This document shows positions 43,249 through 51,803 of a stretch of DNA of 64,000 bases, in pieces. The stretch comes from Blastomonas sp. SL216 (GTDB taxonomy: Bacteria; Pseudomonadota; Alphaproteobacteria; Sphingomonadales; Sphingomonadaceae). The position numbers were made by a program, and so were the translations under genes. Positions within the stretch are counted from its first letter, which is position 1; every line of letters begins with the position of its first letter. The stretch covers positions 2,544,501 through 2,608,500 of the forward strand of contig CP113055.1 in NCBI GenBank assembly GCA_026625625.1, read 5' to 3'. Below the pieces are notes generated by a model, which had not been told where the DNA came from, did not search any database, and saw only the letters and a list, made by a program, of their open reading frames with translations.

Positions 43249-44568
43249 TCAGCGAGCGATGGTTTCAGGCGCGCTGTCGTTGCGGTAGATCACCCCGCCC
43301 TTCATCACGAATTCGAGCGTGCGCAGCGCCGATATGTCCTTGGTCGGATCGGCAGTTACCGCAACGATATCGGCATATTGGCCGGCAACGATGCGTCCCA
43401 CGTTCTTGTCCACGCCCAGCATGGCGGCGGGCCGGATCGTTGCAGCCTGCAGCGCCTGGAGCGGGGTCATGCCGGCCTTCTGGTACAGCTCGGCCTCGGC
43501 CACGGTGGCGGTGGTGCCGCCATTGGGCTCGAACGGGAACTGATCGGTGCCCAGCGCGACATTGACGCCCAGCCGGATCGCCTTTTGCAGCATCGCCCAA
43601 TGGTCCTTGCCGGTCGATGCCACGCGATCGAGATACCAGTCGGGCGCGCCGATCTTGCGGTAGAATTCATAGGCGCCCGGCTGGCTGACCACGATGGTCG
43701 GCACCAGCCACACGCCCTTTTTCTTCATCTCGGCCAGCACCGCGTCGTCGAGATGATAGCCGTGTTCGAAGCAGTCGATGCCGAATTTCAGCGCCTGGCG
43801 CGCGGCTTCGGACGAGCCGTTATGCGCGGTGACCTTGACGCCGTTGCGATGCGCCACCTCGATGATCGTCGACAGCTCTTCATCGGTCATCGGTGCGGCG
43901 GCAATATCGCCATGCGTGTCGGAAATGCCCCCCGAGATCGCGATCTTGATCCAGCTGGCCCCTTGCTTGATCTGCTGCCGCGCGACCTTGCTCAGCTCTG
44001 CCGGGCCATCGGCCTCGAGCGAACCATGGCCGCCGGTCGGCACGATCAGCTCGCCTGCGGTCTCGATCCGCGGCCCGATGGCCTGGCCCTTGCCGATCGC
44101 CCGCTTGAGCATGAAGTCGAGCCCGCGATCCTCGGCGGTCAGGCGCACCGTCGTGACGCCCGCCATCAGCGTACGATAGGCATTCGAGGCCATGCGCAGC
44201 GCCTGCTCGCCGTCCTTTTCGTTGATCAGCTCCGCACCTTCAGCCCCCGGCAGCTTGAGGCCGAAATGGACGTGCATGTTCATGAGACCCGGGACCAGCC
44301 ACTTGCCATCCATCCGCACCACCTTGGCGGCTGGGGGTACAGTGATCGACGCCGATGGGCCGACGCGGACGATCCGTTCGCCCTCCACCAGCACGACGGC
44401 ATCGCGAATCGCAGTGCCGGTATCGACATCGACCACGGTCCCGCCGACCAGCGCGGTCACCGGGGCCGGAGGCGCTGCGGGGGCGGCTGGCTGCGCCTGT
44501 GCCGTCAGCGGCGCGGCGACCAGCCCCAATATGGCCGCGAATCCAGCCTTGCCCTGCCCTCGTTTCAT
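43249..44568 (-). CDS. Exported amidohydrolase (imidazolonepropionase/Xaa-Pro dipeptidase type), copy 2
   Basis: 439 residues, signal peptide ending TAQA-QP followed by a short Pro/Ala linker. Same metal ligands as copy 1: NMHVHFGL, ASWIKIAISGGISDTHGD, VTAHNGS, CFEHGYHL and LGTDQFPFEPN. The two proteins are alike along their whole length, including EFYRKIG and WYLDRV segments, so they arose by tandem duplication and may have split substrates. First gene of the minus-strand series. A LysR-type site lies 82 bases upstream of the start. Confidence 0.86.
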   Translation of the reverse strand: MKRGQGKAGFAAILGLVAAPLTAQAQPAAPAAPPAPVTALVGGTVVDVDTGTAIRDAVVLVEGERIVRVGPSASITVPPAAKVVRMDGKWLVPGLMNMHVHFGLKLPGAEGAELINEKDGEQALRMASNAYRTLMAGVTTVRLTAEDRGLDFMLKRAIGKGQAIGPRIETAGELIVPTGGHGSLEADGPAELSKVARQQIKQGASWIKIAISGGISDTHGDIAAAPMTDEELSTIIEVAHRNGVKVTAHNGSSEAARQALKFGIDCFEHGYHLDDAVLAEMKKKGVWLVPTIVVSQPGAYEFYRKIGAPDWYLDRVASTGKDHWAMLQKAIRLGVNVALGTDQFPFEPNGGTTATVAEAELYQKAGMTPLQALQAATIRPAAMLGVDKNVGRIVAGQYADIVAVTADPTKDISALRTLEFVMKGGVIYRNDSAPETIAR

Positions 44569-44835
44569 CCCGTGACCCTCCGTTGCATAAGTGCTGCCAA
44601 GCCTGCGGCAATATCCGGGGAAAACAATGCGGAAGGCCGGCTCAATTCGTTGCGCCAAACGCAACATAAGATCATAATCCGTACGCCAAGGACAACGCAA
44701 AAGGAGAAATTCCCTGCGTTTTTCGTGACTTGATCCTCTTGCGGAGCATATGCTGGCGTCTTCGCCTTGCGCTTGCATTATTGCTGCAGTGCGACACGAT
44801 CAGCAACAAGCGAAAAGCACAAAATGGGGAACACG
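44569..44835. promoter_or_regulatory. Divergent promoter with exact TTGCG-N5-CGCAA site
   Basis: TTGCG-CCAAA-CGCAA at 44650-44664, extended by one matching base on each side (G/C). It serves the minus-strand amidohydrolase series and the plus-strand DUF885-symporter unit. The 267-base gap is otherwise AT-rich and holds no gene. Confidence 0.65.
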
Positions 44836-46641
44836 ATGCATATGCTGCCATTCCAACCGTCACGCCGGACGTTGATCGGCATGCTGGCGGCCAGCGCCGT
44901 GCCCTCCTTGCCCGCATTCGCGCTCGAATCCTCGGCATCGGGTGCCTTGCGGGCCCTGCTGGAACGGAGCGCCAATGCCGATGCCGCGCTCGACCCGTTG
45001 CGCGCCGCGCGCAATGGCAAGACCGGCGGCCCGCTGTTCGTCGATCCGCTGAGCGATGGCTATGCCGCGACCTTGCAGGCCAACAAGCGCGCCGAGCTGG
45101 CCGAGTTGGGTCAGATCGACCGCGCCGCCCTGCCCGAGGCTGAACGCATCGCATTTGACGTGTTCGATTATCAGACCCGCCAGACGCTGACCCTGTTCGA
45201 CACCGGGCTGTTCGACATCCAGCGCATGGCGCCGCTCAACCCGTCCTTCGGCCTGCATGTCGAGTTCCCCGATTTCCTCTCCAGCGGGGCTGCGCCGTTC
45301 GCCACATCCCAGGATTATGACGCTGCCCTCAGCCGGATCGACGGGTTCGTCGGCTATATGGACAGCACCATCAGCCGCCTCAAGCAGGGCCGCGCCCAGG
45401 GCTATGTGCAACCGCGCGTGATCGTGTACAACGTGCTCGCCCAGGTTCAGGCGATGCTGAAGCTACCGGTCGAACAGAGCCCGTTCTGGGTGGGCATCAC
45501 CCGCATGCCCGCTTCCATCAAGCCGGCCGAGCGCGAGCGGATCACCGCGGCATTCCGCAAGGCGGTAGAAGGCAAGGTCTATCCGGCCTATCAGGCCTGG
45601 GCGACCTATCTTGCTGGCACCTATCTTGCCGATGCGCCCGAAGCGCCGGGGCTTTGCGCGATGAAGAACGGCGATGCGCTCTATGCCTGGGATCTGGCGC
45701 GACACACCACGACCAACCGCTCTGCCGACGATATCCATGCGCTGGGCCTGTCCGAAGTTGCCCGTATCCGTGCCGAGATGGAGGCGGTGCGCAGCAAGGT
45801 CGGCTTCGAGGGCGATCTCAAGGCGTTTTTCGAGCATGTCCGCACCGATCCGCGCTATTATTGCAAGACGCCCGACGAGCTGCTTGGCCGGTTCAAGGCG
45901 ATCGAGGCGCGGATCTGGCCTGCCATCCCCCGGCTGTTCCATGAACGGCCCAAGGCCCCGTTCGAAGTCCGCCCGCTGCCCGCGCTCGGCGATCAGCGCG
46001 GCACCGGCTATTATCGCGTTGGCCCGCCCGATGGGGTTTCGCCCGGCATCCTGTTTTTCAACATGTCGATGCTGGGCACCCGGCCCATCCCGACGCTGGA
46101 AACGCTGACGCTGCACGAGGGCATTCCGGGGCATCACTTCCAGTTGACCCTGGCAGCGGAGAATGCGGCGCTGCCCCCGTTGCTGCGGCACGGCCAGGCC
46201 ACCGCCTATACCGAAGGCTGGGGGCTTTATGCCGAATCGCTGGGCCCCGAGCTTGGGATGTTCACCGACTCGATGCAGCTGTTCGGGCATCTCGACATGG
46301 AGATGCTGCGCGCGGTGCGGCTGGTGGTCGATACCGGCATTCATGCCAAGCAATGGGAGCGGCAGCAGGCGATCGACTATATGCTCGCCAACACCTCGAT
46401 GGCGCCGCGCGATGTGGTGGTCGAGATCGACCGCTATATCGCCTATCCGGGCCAGGCCTGTTCGTACAAGATCGGCGAGCTCAAGTTTCGCGAGCTGCGC
46501 ATGGCGGCGGCCAAGGCGCTGGGCGATGCCTTCGATGTCCGCGATTACCATCACCAGGTGCTGTCGACCGGCGCGCTGCCGATGGATGTGCTCGATGCCA
46601 AGATTCGGCGCTGGATTGCGGCGGGCGGCGGACGGGGCTGA
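44836..46641 (+). CDS. DUF885 family exported metallopeptidase-like protein (copy 2)
   Basis: 601 residues. The start at 44836 has GGGGA 7 bases upstream; an ATG 12 bases earlier lies inside that ribosome site. The N-terminus (SRRTLIGMLAASAVPSLPAFA) is a twin-arginine signal. Zinc motif HEGIPGHHFQ near 430, AYTEGWGLYAES near 460, and RYIAYPGQACSYKIGELKFREL near 540 are intact. It is more like copy 1 than the third copy at 54202. Followed closely by a DUF3311/symporter pair, suggesting that its products are imported. Confidence 0.87.
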   Translation: MHMLPFQPSRRTLIGMLAASAVPSLPAFALESSASGALRALLERSANADAALDPLRAARNGKTGGPLFVDPLSDGYAATLQANKRAELAELGQIDRAALPEAERIAFDVFDYQTRQTLTLFDTGLFDIQRMAPLNPSFGLHVEFPDFLSSGAAPFATSQDYDAALSRIDGFVGYMDSTISRLKQGRAQGYVQPRVIVYNVLAQVQAMLKLPVEQSPFWVGITRMPASIKPAERERITAAFRKAVEGKVYPAYQAWATYLAGTYLADAPEAPGLCAMKNGDALYAWDLARHTTTNRSADDIHALGLSEVARIRAEMEAVRSKVGFEGDLKAFFEHVRTDPRYYCKTPDELLGRFKAIEARIWPAIPRLFHERPKAPFEVRPLPALGDQRGTGYYRVGPPDGVSPGILFFNMSMLGTRPIPTLETLTLHEGIPGHHFQLTLAAENAALPPLLRHGQATAYTEGWGLYAESLGPELGMFTDSMQLFGHLDMEMLRAVRLVVDTGIHAKQWERQQAIDYMLANTSMAPRDVVVEIDRYIAYPGQACSYKIGELKFRELRMAAAKALGDAFDVRDYHHQVLSTGALPMDVLDAKIRRWIAAGGGRG

Positions 46642-46643
46642 TC

Positions 46644-46901
46644 ATGGCACAGTCCCAGCCTGCCCCGTCGCGCCGCCACCGCTGGCTGCTGCTGGTCCCG
46701 TTCCTCTGGCAGATCGGCGGCATTCCGCTGGTCAATGACATTGCGTGGCGACCCTTTTCGCTGCCCTTTCCGATGGTCTGGCAGATGGCGGGTATCGTGG
46801 TCACCTCGCTGATCATCGCCTTCATCTTCTCGATCGATCGCCAGCATCCCGAGTTCGAGGACGCGGCCGAACCTGCCCCGCCGGTCGGAGACGCATCATG
46901 A
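46644..46901 (+). CDS. DUF3311 small membrane protein
   Basis: 85 residues with two helices (WLLLVPFLWQIGGIPLVN and VWQMAGIVVTSLIIAFIFSI) and the DUF3311 pattern between them (PFSLPFPMVWQM). Such proteins are almost always encoded just before a sodium:solute symporter, as here, and are thought to be accessory subunits. It starts 3 bases after the DUF885 stop, and its stop overlaps the symporter start by 4 bases. Confidence 0.8.
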   Translation: MAQSQPAPSRRHRWLLLVPFLWQIGGIPLVNDIAWRPFSLPFPMVWQMAGIVVTSLIIAFIFSIDRQHPEFEDAAEPAPPVGDAS

Positions 46902-48352
46902 TCCTGGCGCTGACCCTGGCGGTGGTGCTGGGGACCATGGCGGGCGCGCTGCTGTCTGCCCGGCGGCAGGCAAAGGCGCGGACGCTGGCCGACTGGGCCG
47001 TGGGCGGCCGCCGGTTCGGCGTGCTGGTCTTCTGGTTTCTCAATGCGGGCGAGATCTACACGACCTTTGCGGTGCTGGGCATATCGGGCTTTGCCTGGGC
47101 GCATGGCGCACCGGCCTATCTCGCGCTCACCTCGGTCTCGCTGTCGGCGACCATCGGCTATTGGCTGATGCCCAATATCTGGAATGCCGGGCGCAGGTTC
47201 GGACTGGTCACCCAGGCGGATTTCTTTGCCAGCCATTACAACGCCACCTGGCTGGGGGTGGTCGTGGGCATAGCCGGGATCGCCGCGCTGATCGTCTATG
47301 TGCAGATCCAGATCGTCGCGCTGAGCCTCATCGTGCGGATGACTCTCGGGCCCGACATATCGACCGTTGCAGCCGCGTGCATCGCGGCGGTTGTGATGCT
47401 GGCCTTTGTGTATTTTGCCGGGCTGCGCAGCGCCGCCTTCGCCGCCGGGGTCAAGGATGTGCTGATGCTGCTGATCGTGGTGGCCCTGTGCGCCACGGTC
47501 GCCTCGAAGGTCGGCGCAAGCTCGATGCTGGACGTCTACCGCATGGCGCAGGACCAGTATCCCGGCATCGGAAGACTGCCCGGCCTGCAACCCGATGCGG
47601 GCATGTCGACCATCTGGCTGATGACCGCCGCGCTCAACGTGGCCCTGGGCAACTGGATCCTGCCGCATCTGTTCCAGCTATGCTTTTCTGCAGGCTCGGA
47701 AGCGACGATCCGGCGCAATGCCATCTGGCAGCCGCTCTACTCGCTGTCCTATTTCTTCATCATCCTGCTGGGGCTCGCGGCGCTGCTGGCGGGCACCCAG
47801 CCAGCGGGCGGCGATACCAATGCCGTGCTGCTGCAGTTCGTGTCGGACCGCTACCCGGCATGGGCGGTGGGCATCTTTGCCGGAACCGCGTGCCTGCTGG
47901 CGCTGGTTCCCGGATCGGTGCTGCTGCTGACGTCCGGATCGATCTTCAGCCGCAACATCCTGCTGCCGATGGTGCCGCACCTGTCGGATCGGCACGCGCT
48001 GCTGGCATCGCGGCTGTCGATGATCGTGTTTGCAGCGATCGCGGTCTGGCTGACCCTGGGCGGGTCGCGATCGCTGGTCGAGATCGGCCTGTCCGCCTAT
48101 GCCGCGATCGGCATGCTGGCCCCCGGGGTCTATTTCGCCTTTCTCTGGCCGCGGGCGCATGCCTGGGGCGTGCTGATCGGGATCATCGTCGGCTATGCCG
48201 CGTTGCTGCTGCCTCAGGCCCTGGCTCTTTGGGACGCGCTGCTGCCCGGCTGGGACCATGGGCTGGTGGCGATGGCGATCAACGCAGCCGTCACCGCGCT
48301 TGTCTGCCTGGTCTGGCCTCGCCAGCGCGCGCCTGCGCCGCTTTCGGCCTGA
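46898..48352 (+). CDS. Sodium:solute symporter (SSS family)
   Basis: 484 residues, about 13 membrane helices. Signature regions: ADWAVGGRRFGVLVFWFLNAGEIYTTFAVLG, TLADWAVGG type start, and GLRSAAFAAGVKDVLMLLIVVALC, a hallmark of the proline/pantothenate/urea symporter family. The LTSGSIFSRNILLP segment is the conserved helix 8-9 region. Substrate cannot be read from sequence; the genomic setting suggests a small amino or imino acid or peptide breakdown product. It ends 15 bases before the convergent lysR-type gene. Confidence 0.9.
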   Translation: MILALTLAVVLGTMAGALLSARRQAKARTLADWAVGGRRFGVLVFWFLNAGEIYTTFAVLGISGFAWAHGAPAYLALTSVSLSATIGYWLMPNIWNAGRRFGLVTQADFFASHYNATWLGVVVGIAGIAALIVYVQIQIVALSLIVRMTLGPDISTVAAACIAAVVMLAFVYFAGLRSAAFAAGVKDVLMLLIVVALCATVASKVGASSMLDVYRMAQDQYPGIGRLPGLQPDAGMSTIWLMTAALNVALGNWILPHLFQLCFSAGSEATIRRNAIWQPLYSLSYFFIILLGLAALLAGTQPAGGDTNAVLLQFVSDRYPAWAVGIFAGTACLLALVPGSVLLLTSGSIFSRNILLPMVPHLSDRHALLASRLSMIVFAAIAVWLTLGGSRSLVEIGLSAYAAIGMLAPGVYFAFLWPRAHAWGVLIGIIVGYAALLLPQALALWDALLPGWDHGLVAMAINAAVTALVCLVWPRQRAPAPLSA

Positions 48353-48367
48353 AGACCGACCTTGGCA

Positions 48368-49264
48368 TCAGCTCCAGGTTTTCAGGCGGGTCTCCAGCAC
48401 CCCCATCAGCCGCGCCGGCGCGCCCTCAAGCTGCCGCCCCAGCCGGTGGATCAGGCTGACGGTGCTGTGCTCGATCGCATCGTCCAGCAAGGGCCGCGCG
48501 ACCAGGCTGCCCTCTTCCAGCTCTGCCAGCGCCGAGATGCGCGGCAGCACCGTCAGCGCGCGCCCGGCCTTGGCGATCTCGCGCATCATCTGGATCGACG
48601 TGGTCACCAGCCGCGGCTCAAGCCAGGTCTGCGCGCGCTTTTCGGCATGGTTGAGCGTGCTGCGGATACGGAAGCCCTGGGGCGGCAGGCACAGTTCGAA
48701 CTGGCTGAGATCGGCGATGGTCAGCGCATCCATCGCCGCTGCCGGATGGCCCGGCGCGCACAGCACCATCAACGGCTGCTCCACCGTCGTGCGGGTGCGG
48801 ATCTTGGGCTCGCTGGTGGTGTGCAGGATCATGCCGATATGCGCCTCGTCATCGAGCACCATGCGAATGATCTCGGAGCTGGCGCAGCTGGTAACGGTGA
48901 TCGAAATGCCCGGATTGCGCCGCTGGAAATTCTCGATCAGCGCCGTGAACGACGGCCCGAAAAATCCCTCGCCAATCGCCAGGTCGATGCGCCCGGACTT
49001 GACCTCGCGCAGTTCCTGCACCCGGGTGAGCAGCGCCTCGCGATCGGCCATCTGGTTCTTGTGATAATCGAACAGCAGCTGCCCCGCCTCTGTCAGCCGG
49101 ATCGAGCGGCGTCCGCGCTCGATCAGCGCAATCCCCATCTCGCTTTCCAGCTGCGCGATCTGGCGGCTGATCGATGACGTCGCCACCCCGATCTTGTCGC
49201 TCGCTAGCCGCATCGAACCGAGCGTTGCCGCCTCGTAAAAATAGTGGAGCGCGTTGTCCCACAT
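48368..49264 (-). CDS. LysR family transcriptional regulator
   Basis: 298 residues. HTH: ALHYFYEAATLGSMRLASDKIGVATSSISRQIAQLESEMGIALIERGRRSIRLTEAG, then the two-lobed effector domain with IDLAIGEGFFGPSF and LMVLCAPGHPAAAMDAL. It is divergent from the DapA-like gene with a 156-base gap holding an exact TTGCG-N5-CGCAA site. LysR proteins usually bind T-N11-A sites and activate the divergent gene; this motif has that form. I infer that it controls the 37-54 kb island in response to a substrate or intermediate. Confidence 0.92.
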   Translation of the reverse strand: MWDNALHYFYEAATLGSMRLASDKIGVATSSISRQIAQLESEMGIALIERGRRSIRLTEAGQLLFDYHKNQMADREALLTRVQELREVKSGRIDLAIGEGFFGPSFTALIENFQRRNPGISITVTSCASSEIIRMVLDDEAHIGMILHTTSEPKIRTRTTVEQPLMVLCAPGHPAAAMDALTIADLSQFELCLPPQGFRIRSTLNHAEKRAQTWLEPRLVTTSIQMMREIAKAGRALTVLPRISALAELEEGSLVARPLLDDAIEHSTVSLIHRLGRQLEGAPARLMGVLETRLKTWS

Positions 49265-49283
49265 GACGGACCGTCCTTTCGAG

Positions 49284-49331
49284 CGTTGCGATTCTGCAAC
49301 GCCAGATTGCCTATCGTTGCGCCAAGCGCAA
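49284..49331. promoter_or_regulatory. LysR/DapA-like divergent promoter with two palindromic sites
   Basis: An exact TTGCG-CCAAG-CGCAA lies at 49317-49331. A related palindrome CGTTGC-N6-GCAACG lies at 49284-49301, one base tighter. The pair is placed like LysR recognition and activation sites between starts at 49264 and 49421. Confidence 0.65.
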
Positions 49332-49420
49332 TCAATTTCGCCTTTTGATGTCCTTGCTGCTAGGGCAGCTTGGCCTCACGGGGTGTTGATCTATATGGCT
49401 GAACTGGGGGAGCTGAATTC

Positions 49421-50341
49421 ATGAACAAAAGAGAGCGCGCCAGTTGGCAGGGATATATCCCGGCGATCACCACACCGTTCGATGCGGATCATGCGCTTGA
49501 TCTGGGCGCGCTGGGCAAGCTGCTGGAATGGCTGCACGCCGAAGGGATGCACGGGTTGCTGATCGCGGGGACCACCGGTGAATGGCCCAGCATGACGGCG
49601 GAAGAATGCAAGGCGCTGTTTTCGGCGACCGGCAACCAGCTCAGCGGCAAGCTGCCGCTGCTCGCCGGGTGCACCGCCTTCACCGCCAAGCGCGTGCTGG
49701 AACTGGCCGATCACGCCGCAGACAGCGGTTTCGACGCGATCGTGGTCACCCCGCCCCCCTATTACCGGCCGCTGCCTGACGAGATCTACGGTTTCTACCG
49801 CGCGATCTCGGATGGCACCCGGCTGCCGGTGTGCGTCTATAACTGGCCTCCGGGGACGGGCATCGACATGCCGGTCGATCTGCTCAGGCGCATTGCCTCG
49901 CTCGACAATGTCGTTGCGATCAAGCAGTCGACCAGCGATCTGCGCCGTTTTCTCGACACCTTTTTCGCGCTCAAGGACGAAATCCGCATCTTCGGCCATG
50001 CGATGGACGAACACGGTCTGGCGCTGCTCGAATCGCGTGGCGGCGACGGAACCATGGGCGCAGGCGGCGTGCTGGGCCGGATCCATGCGGATTTCTACAA
50101 TCATCTCTGGGCCGGCGATATTGACGCTGCGCGCGAATGCGGCCGCAAGGATCGGTTGATCCTGGATGCGTGGTACACGCCCGAACTGGTCGGCCGCTTC
50201 GGATCGGGCCCTGCCATTCTCAAGGCCGCGCTCAATGTCCAGGGGCTTCCCGGCGGCCATGTCCGTCCGCCGCTGCAGGATGTCAGCGCGCAGGATGTCG
50301 AACGAATCCGGGAGACTCTGGTCGCGCTCGGGCGCATCTAG
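49421..50341 (+). CDS. DapA (dihydrodipicolinate synthase) family lyase/deaminase
   Basis: 306 residues, (beta/alpha)8 barrel class I aldolase-type enzyme. GTTGEWPSM (near residue 46) corresponds to the substrate-binding GTTGE motif, the Tyr pair is in TPPPYYRP, the catalytic Tyr in VYNWPPGTG (near 139) and the Schiff-base Lys in VAIKQST (near 168). Housekeeping DapA is unlikely: next to a three-part dehydrogenase, this family often acts as 1-pyrroline-4-hydroxy-2-carboxylate deaminase (LhpC/HypD) in hydroxyproline breakdown. GGGGGAG lies upstream of the start. Confidence 0.85.
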   Translation: MNKRERASWQGYIPAITTPFDADHALDLGALGKLLEWLHAEGMHGLLIAGTTGEWPSMTAEECKALFSATGNQLSGKLPLLAGCTAFTAKRVLELADHAADSGFDAIVVTPPPYYRPLPDEIYGFYRAISDGTRLPVCVYNWPPGTGIDMPVDLLRRIASLDNVVAIKQSTSDLRRFLDTFFALKDEIRIFGHAMDEHGLALLESRGGDGTMGAGGVLGRIHADFYNHLWAGDIDAARECGRKDRLILDAWYTPELVGRFGSGPAILKAALNVQGLPGGHVRPPLQDVSAQDVERIRETLVALGRI

Positions 50342-50346
50342 CATTC

Positions 50347-51522
50347 ATGGAACAGGCGGATGTCGCGATCATAGGGGGCGGGCTGGTCGGCTGTGCGACC
50401 GCCTGGCGGCTCGCCCGCAAGGGGGCGAGCGTCGCGCTGGTCGAGGCTGGCGACATCAATGCCGGCGCGTCCGGACAGAATGCCGGATCGCTGCACTTCC
50501 AGATCGAACGCCGCTTCCTGGAAAATGGCGATGACCTGGCGGACCAGGGCGCGCAGATCGTGGCCTTGAGCCGCCATGCGGTCATCGACTGGCGGACGAT
50601 CGAGGACGAACTGGACGCCGACCTGCACGTGGCCATGCACGGCGGGCTGATGGTCGCGGAAACAGCCGAGCAGGTCGCGCTGCTCGAGCGCAAGGCCGAA
50701 CGCGAGAGCCGCGAGGGGCTGGCGGTGCGGACCATCGACGGCGATGCGGCACGCGCGCTCGCGCCCTATCTGGCCCCCGGCATATTGGCCGCGAATTTCT
50801 CCGCCGACGAAGGCCATGCCGATCCGCGCGCGATCACGCCGGCCCTGGCCGATGCCGCCCGCCGCGAGGGGGCATCGATCCGCACCGCAGCGCCCGTGCG
50901 GCAACTGACGCGCGAGAACGGCCGCTTCACCGTGCGCGGGGATGGCTTTGCCGTCAGCGCCAGCCAGCTGCTGGTGGCGGCGGGGGCATGGACGGCGCAG
51001 ATCTGCGCGATGATCAACATCCACATGCCGATCTATCCGGTGGCGCTGCTGATGAACGCCACCGAACGCACCCCGCCCATGGTGCCGCACCTGGTGCAGC
51101 ATGTCGGACGGCGGCTGTCGCTCAAGCAGACCCATGCGGGCAATCTGCTGATCGGCGGAGGCTGGCCTTCGCAGCTGGCCCAGACCGGGGACGGCAGCTT
51201 CGATCTGTCGGCCAAGGCGCAGCTGATCCCTGAATCGCTGACCGGCAATCTGATGGCAGCGCGCGACGTGGTTCCGGGCGTCACCCGGCTGAACCTGATC
51301 CGCAGCTGGACGGGCATCACAGCGATCACAGCGGACCAGCTGCCGATAGCAGGTCCCGTGCCGCGCATGCCGGGGCTCTGGGTCGCGGCGGGCGGATCGG
51401 CCTTCACGCTGGGCCTCACCTTTGCGCGGATGCTGGCCGAGGCGATGAGCGGAGGCGAGCAGGACGCGCTGGCTTTGCTGTCGCCGGCGCGGTTCGAGCA
51501 TCTGAACGGATTCATGGGATGA
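50347..51522 (+). CDS. FAD-dependent oxidoreductase, D-hydroxyproline/opine dehydrogenase beta-subunit type
   Basis: 391 residues, DAO/GlyA-like flavoprotein. GxGxxG motif IIGGGLVGCATAWRLARKG (near 8-26), FAD contact AGASGQNAGSLHFQ, and C-terminal WTGITAITADQLPIAGPV and GLWVAAGGSAFTLG. It fits the substrate-oxidising beta subunit of heterotrimeric enzymes such as LhpB, HcnC or OoxB, which oxidise secondary amines such as D-hydroxyproline, glycine or opines. It starts 5 bases after the DapA-like stop and overlaps the 2Fe-2S gene. Confidence 0.86.
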   Translation: MEQADVAIIGGGLVGCATAWRLARKGASVALVEAGDINAGASGQNAGSLHFQIERRFLENGDDLADQGAQIVALSRHAVIDWRTIEDELDADLHVAMHGGLMVAETAEQVALLERKAERESREGLAVRTIDGDAARALAPYLAPGILAANFSADEGHADPRAITPALADAARREGASIRTAAPVRQLTRENGRFTVRGDGFAVSASQLLVAAGAWTAQICAMINIHMPIYPVALLMNATERTPPMVPHLVQHVGRRLSLKQTHAGNLLIGGGWPSQLAQTGDGSFDLSAKAQLIPESLTGNLMAARDVVPGVTRLNLIRSWTGITAITADQLPIAGPVPRMPGLWVAAGGSAFTLGLTFARMLAEAMSGGEQDALALLSPARFEHLNGFMG

Positions 51523-51803
51523 GCGCCAACCGTATCACCCAGGGTGTAGAGCGCGGCGCGCCGATCTCGATCATCGTCGATGGCGTTTCCGTCGCCTGCT
51601 TTGCCGGGGAGACATTGGCGACCGCGATGCTGGCGGCGGGGCAAAGCGCCTTCCGGTCCGATCTCAACAACCAGCCGCGCGGGCTGCTGTGCAACATGGG
51701 CAGCTGCTACGAGTGCCAGGTGACGGTCGTCGCGACCGGGCACCGGGTACGCGCCTGCCTGACACCCGCGCGGGACGGGATGGAGATCGCCACTCATGGT
51801 TGA
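51519..51803 (+). CDS. 2Fe-2S ferredoxin-like subunit (gamma)
   Basis: 94 residues. Four cysteines of a plant-type 2Fe-2S cluster are seen in LLCNMGSCYECQVTV and RVRACLTPARDG. This small subunit matches HcnA/LhpF/OoxC type electron carriers of the trimeric dehydrogenase. It overlaps the beta-subunit gene by 4 bases and the alpha-subunit gene by 8, so the three are coupled and made in fixed ratio. Confidence 0.88.
   Translation: MSANRITQGVERGAPISIIVDGVSVACFAGETLATAMLAAGQSAFRSDLNNQPRGLLCNMGSCYECQVTVVATGHRVRACLTPARDGMEIATHG

Noticed and set aside
49421-50341. Housekeeping dapA
   Set aside because: Linked to a trimeric dehydrogenase and a LysR gene, and GTTGEWPSM differs from the usual lysine-pathway motif; a catabolic role is more likely.
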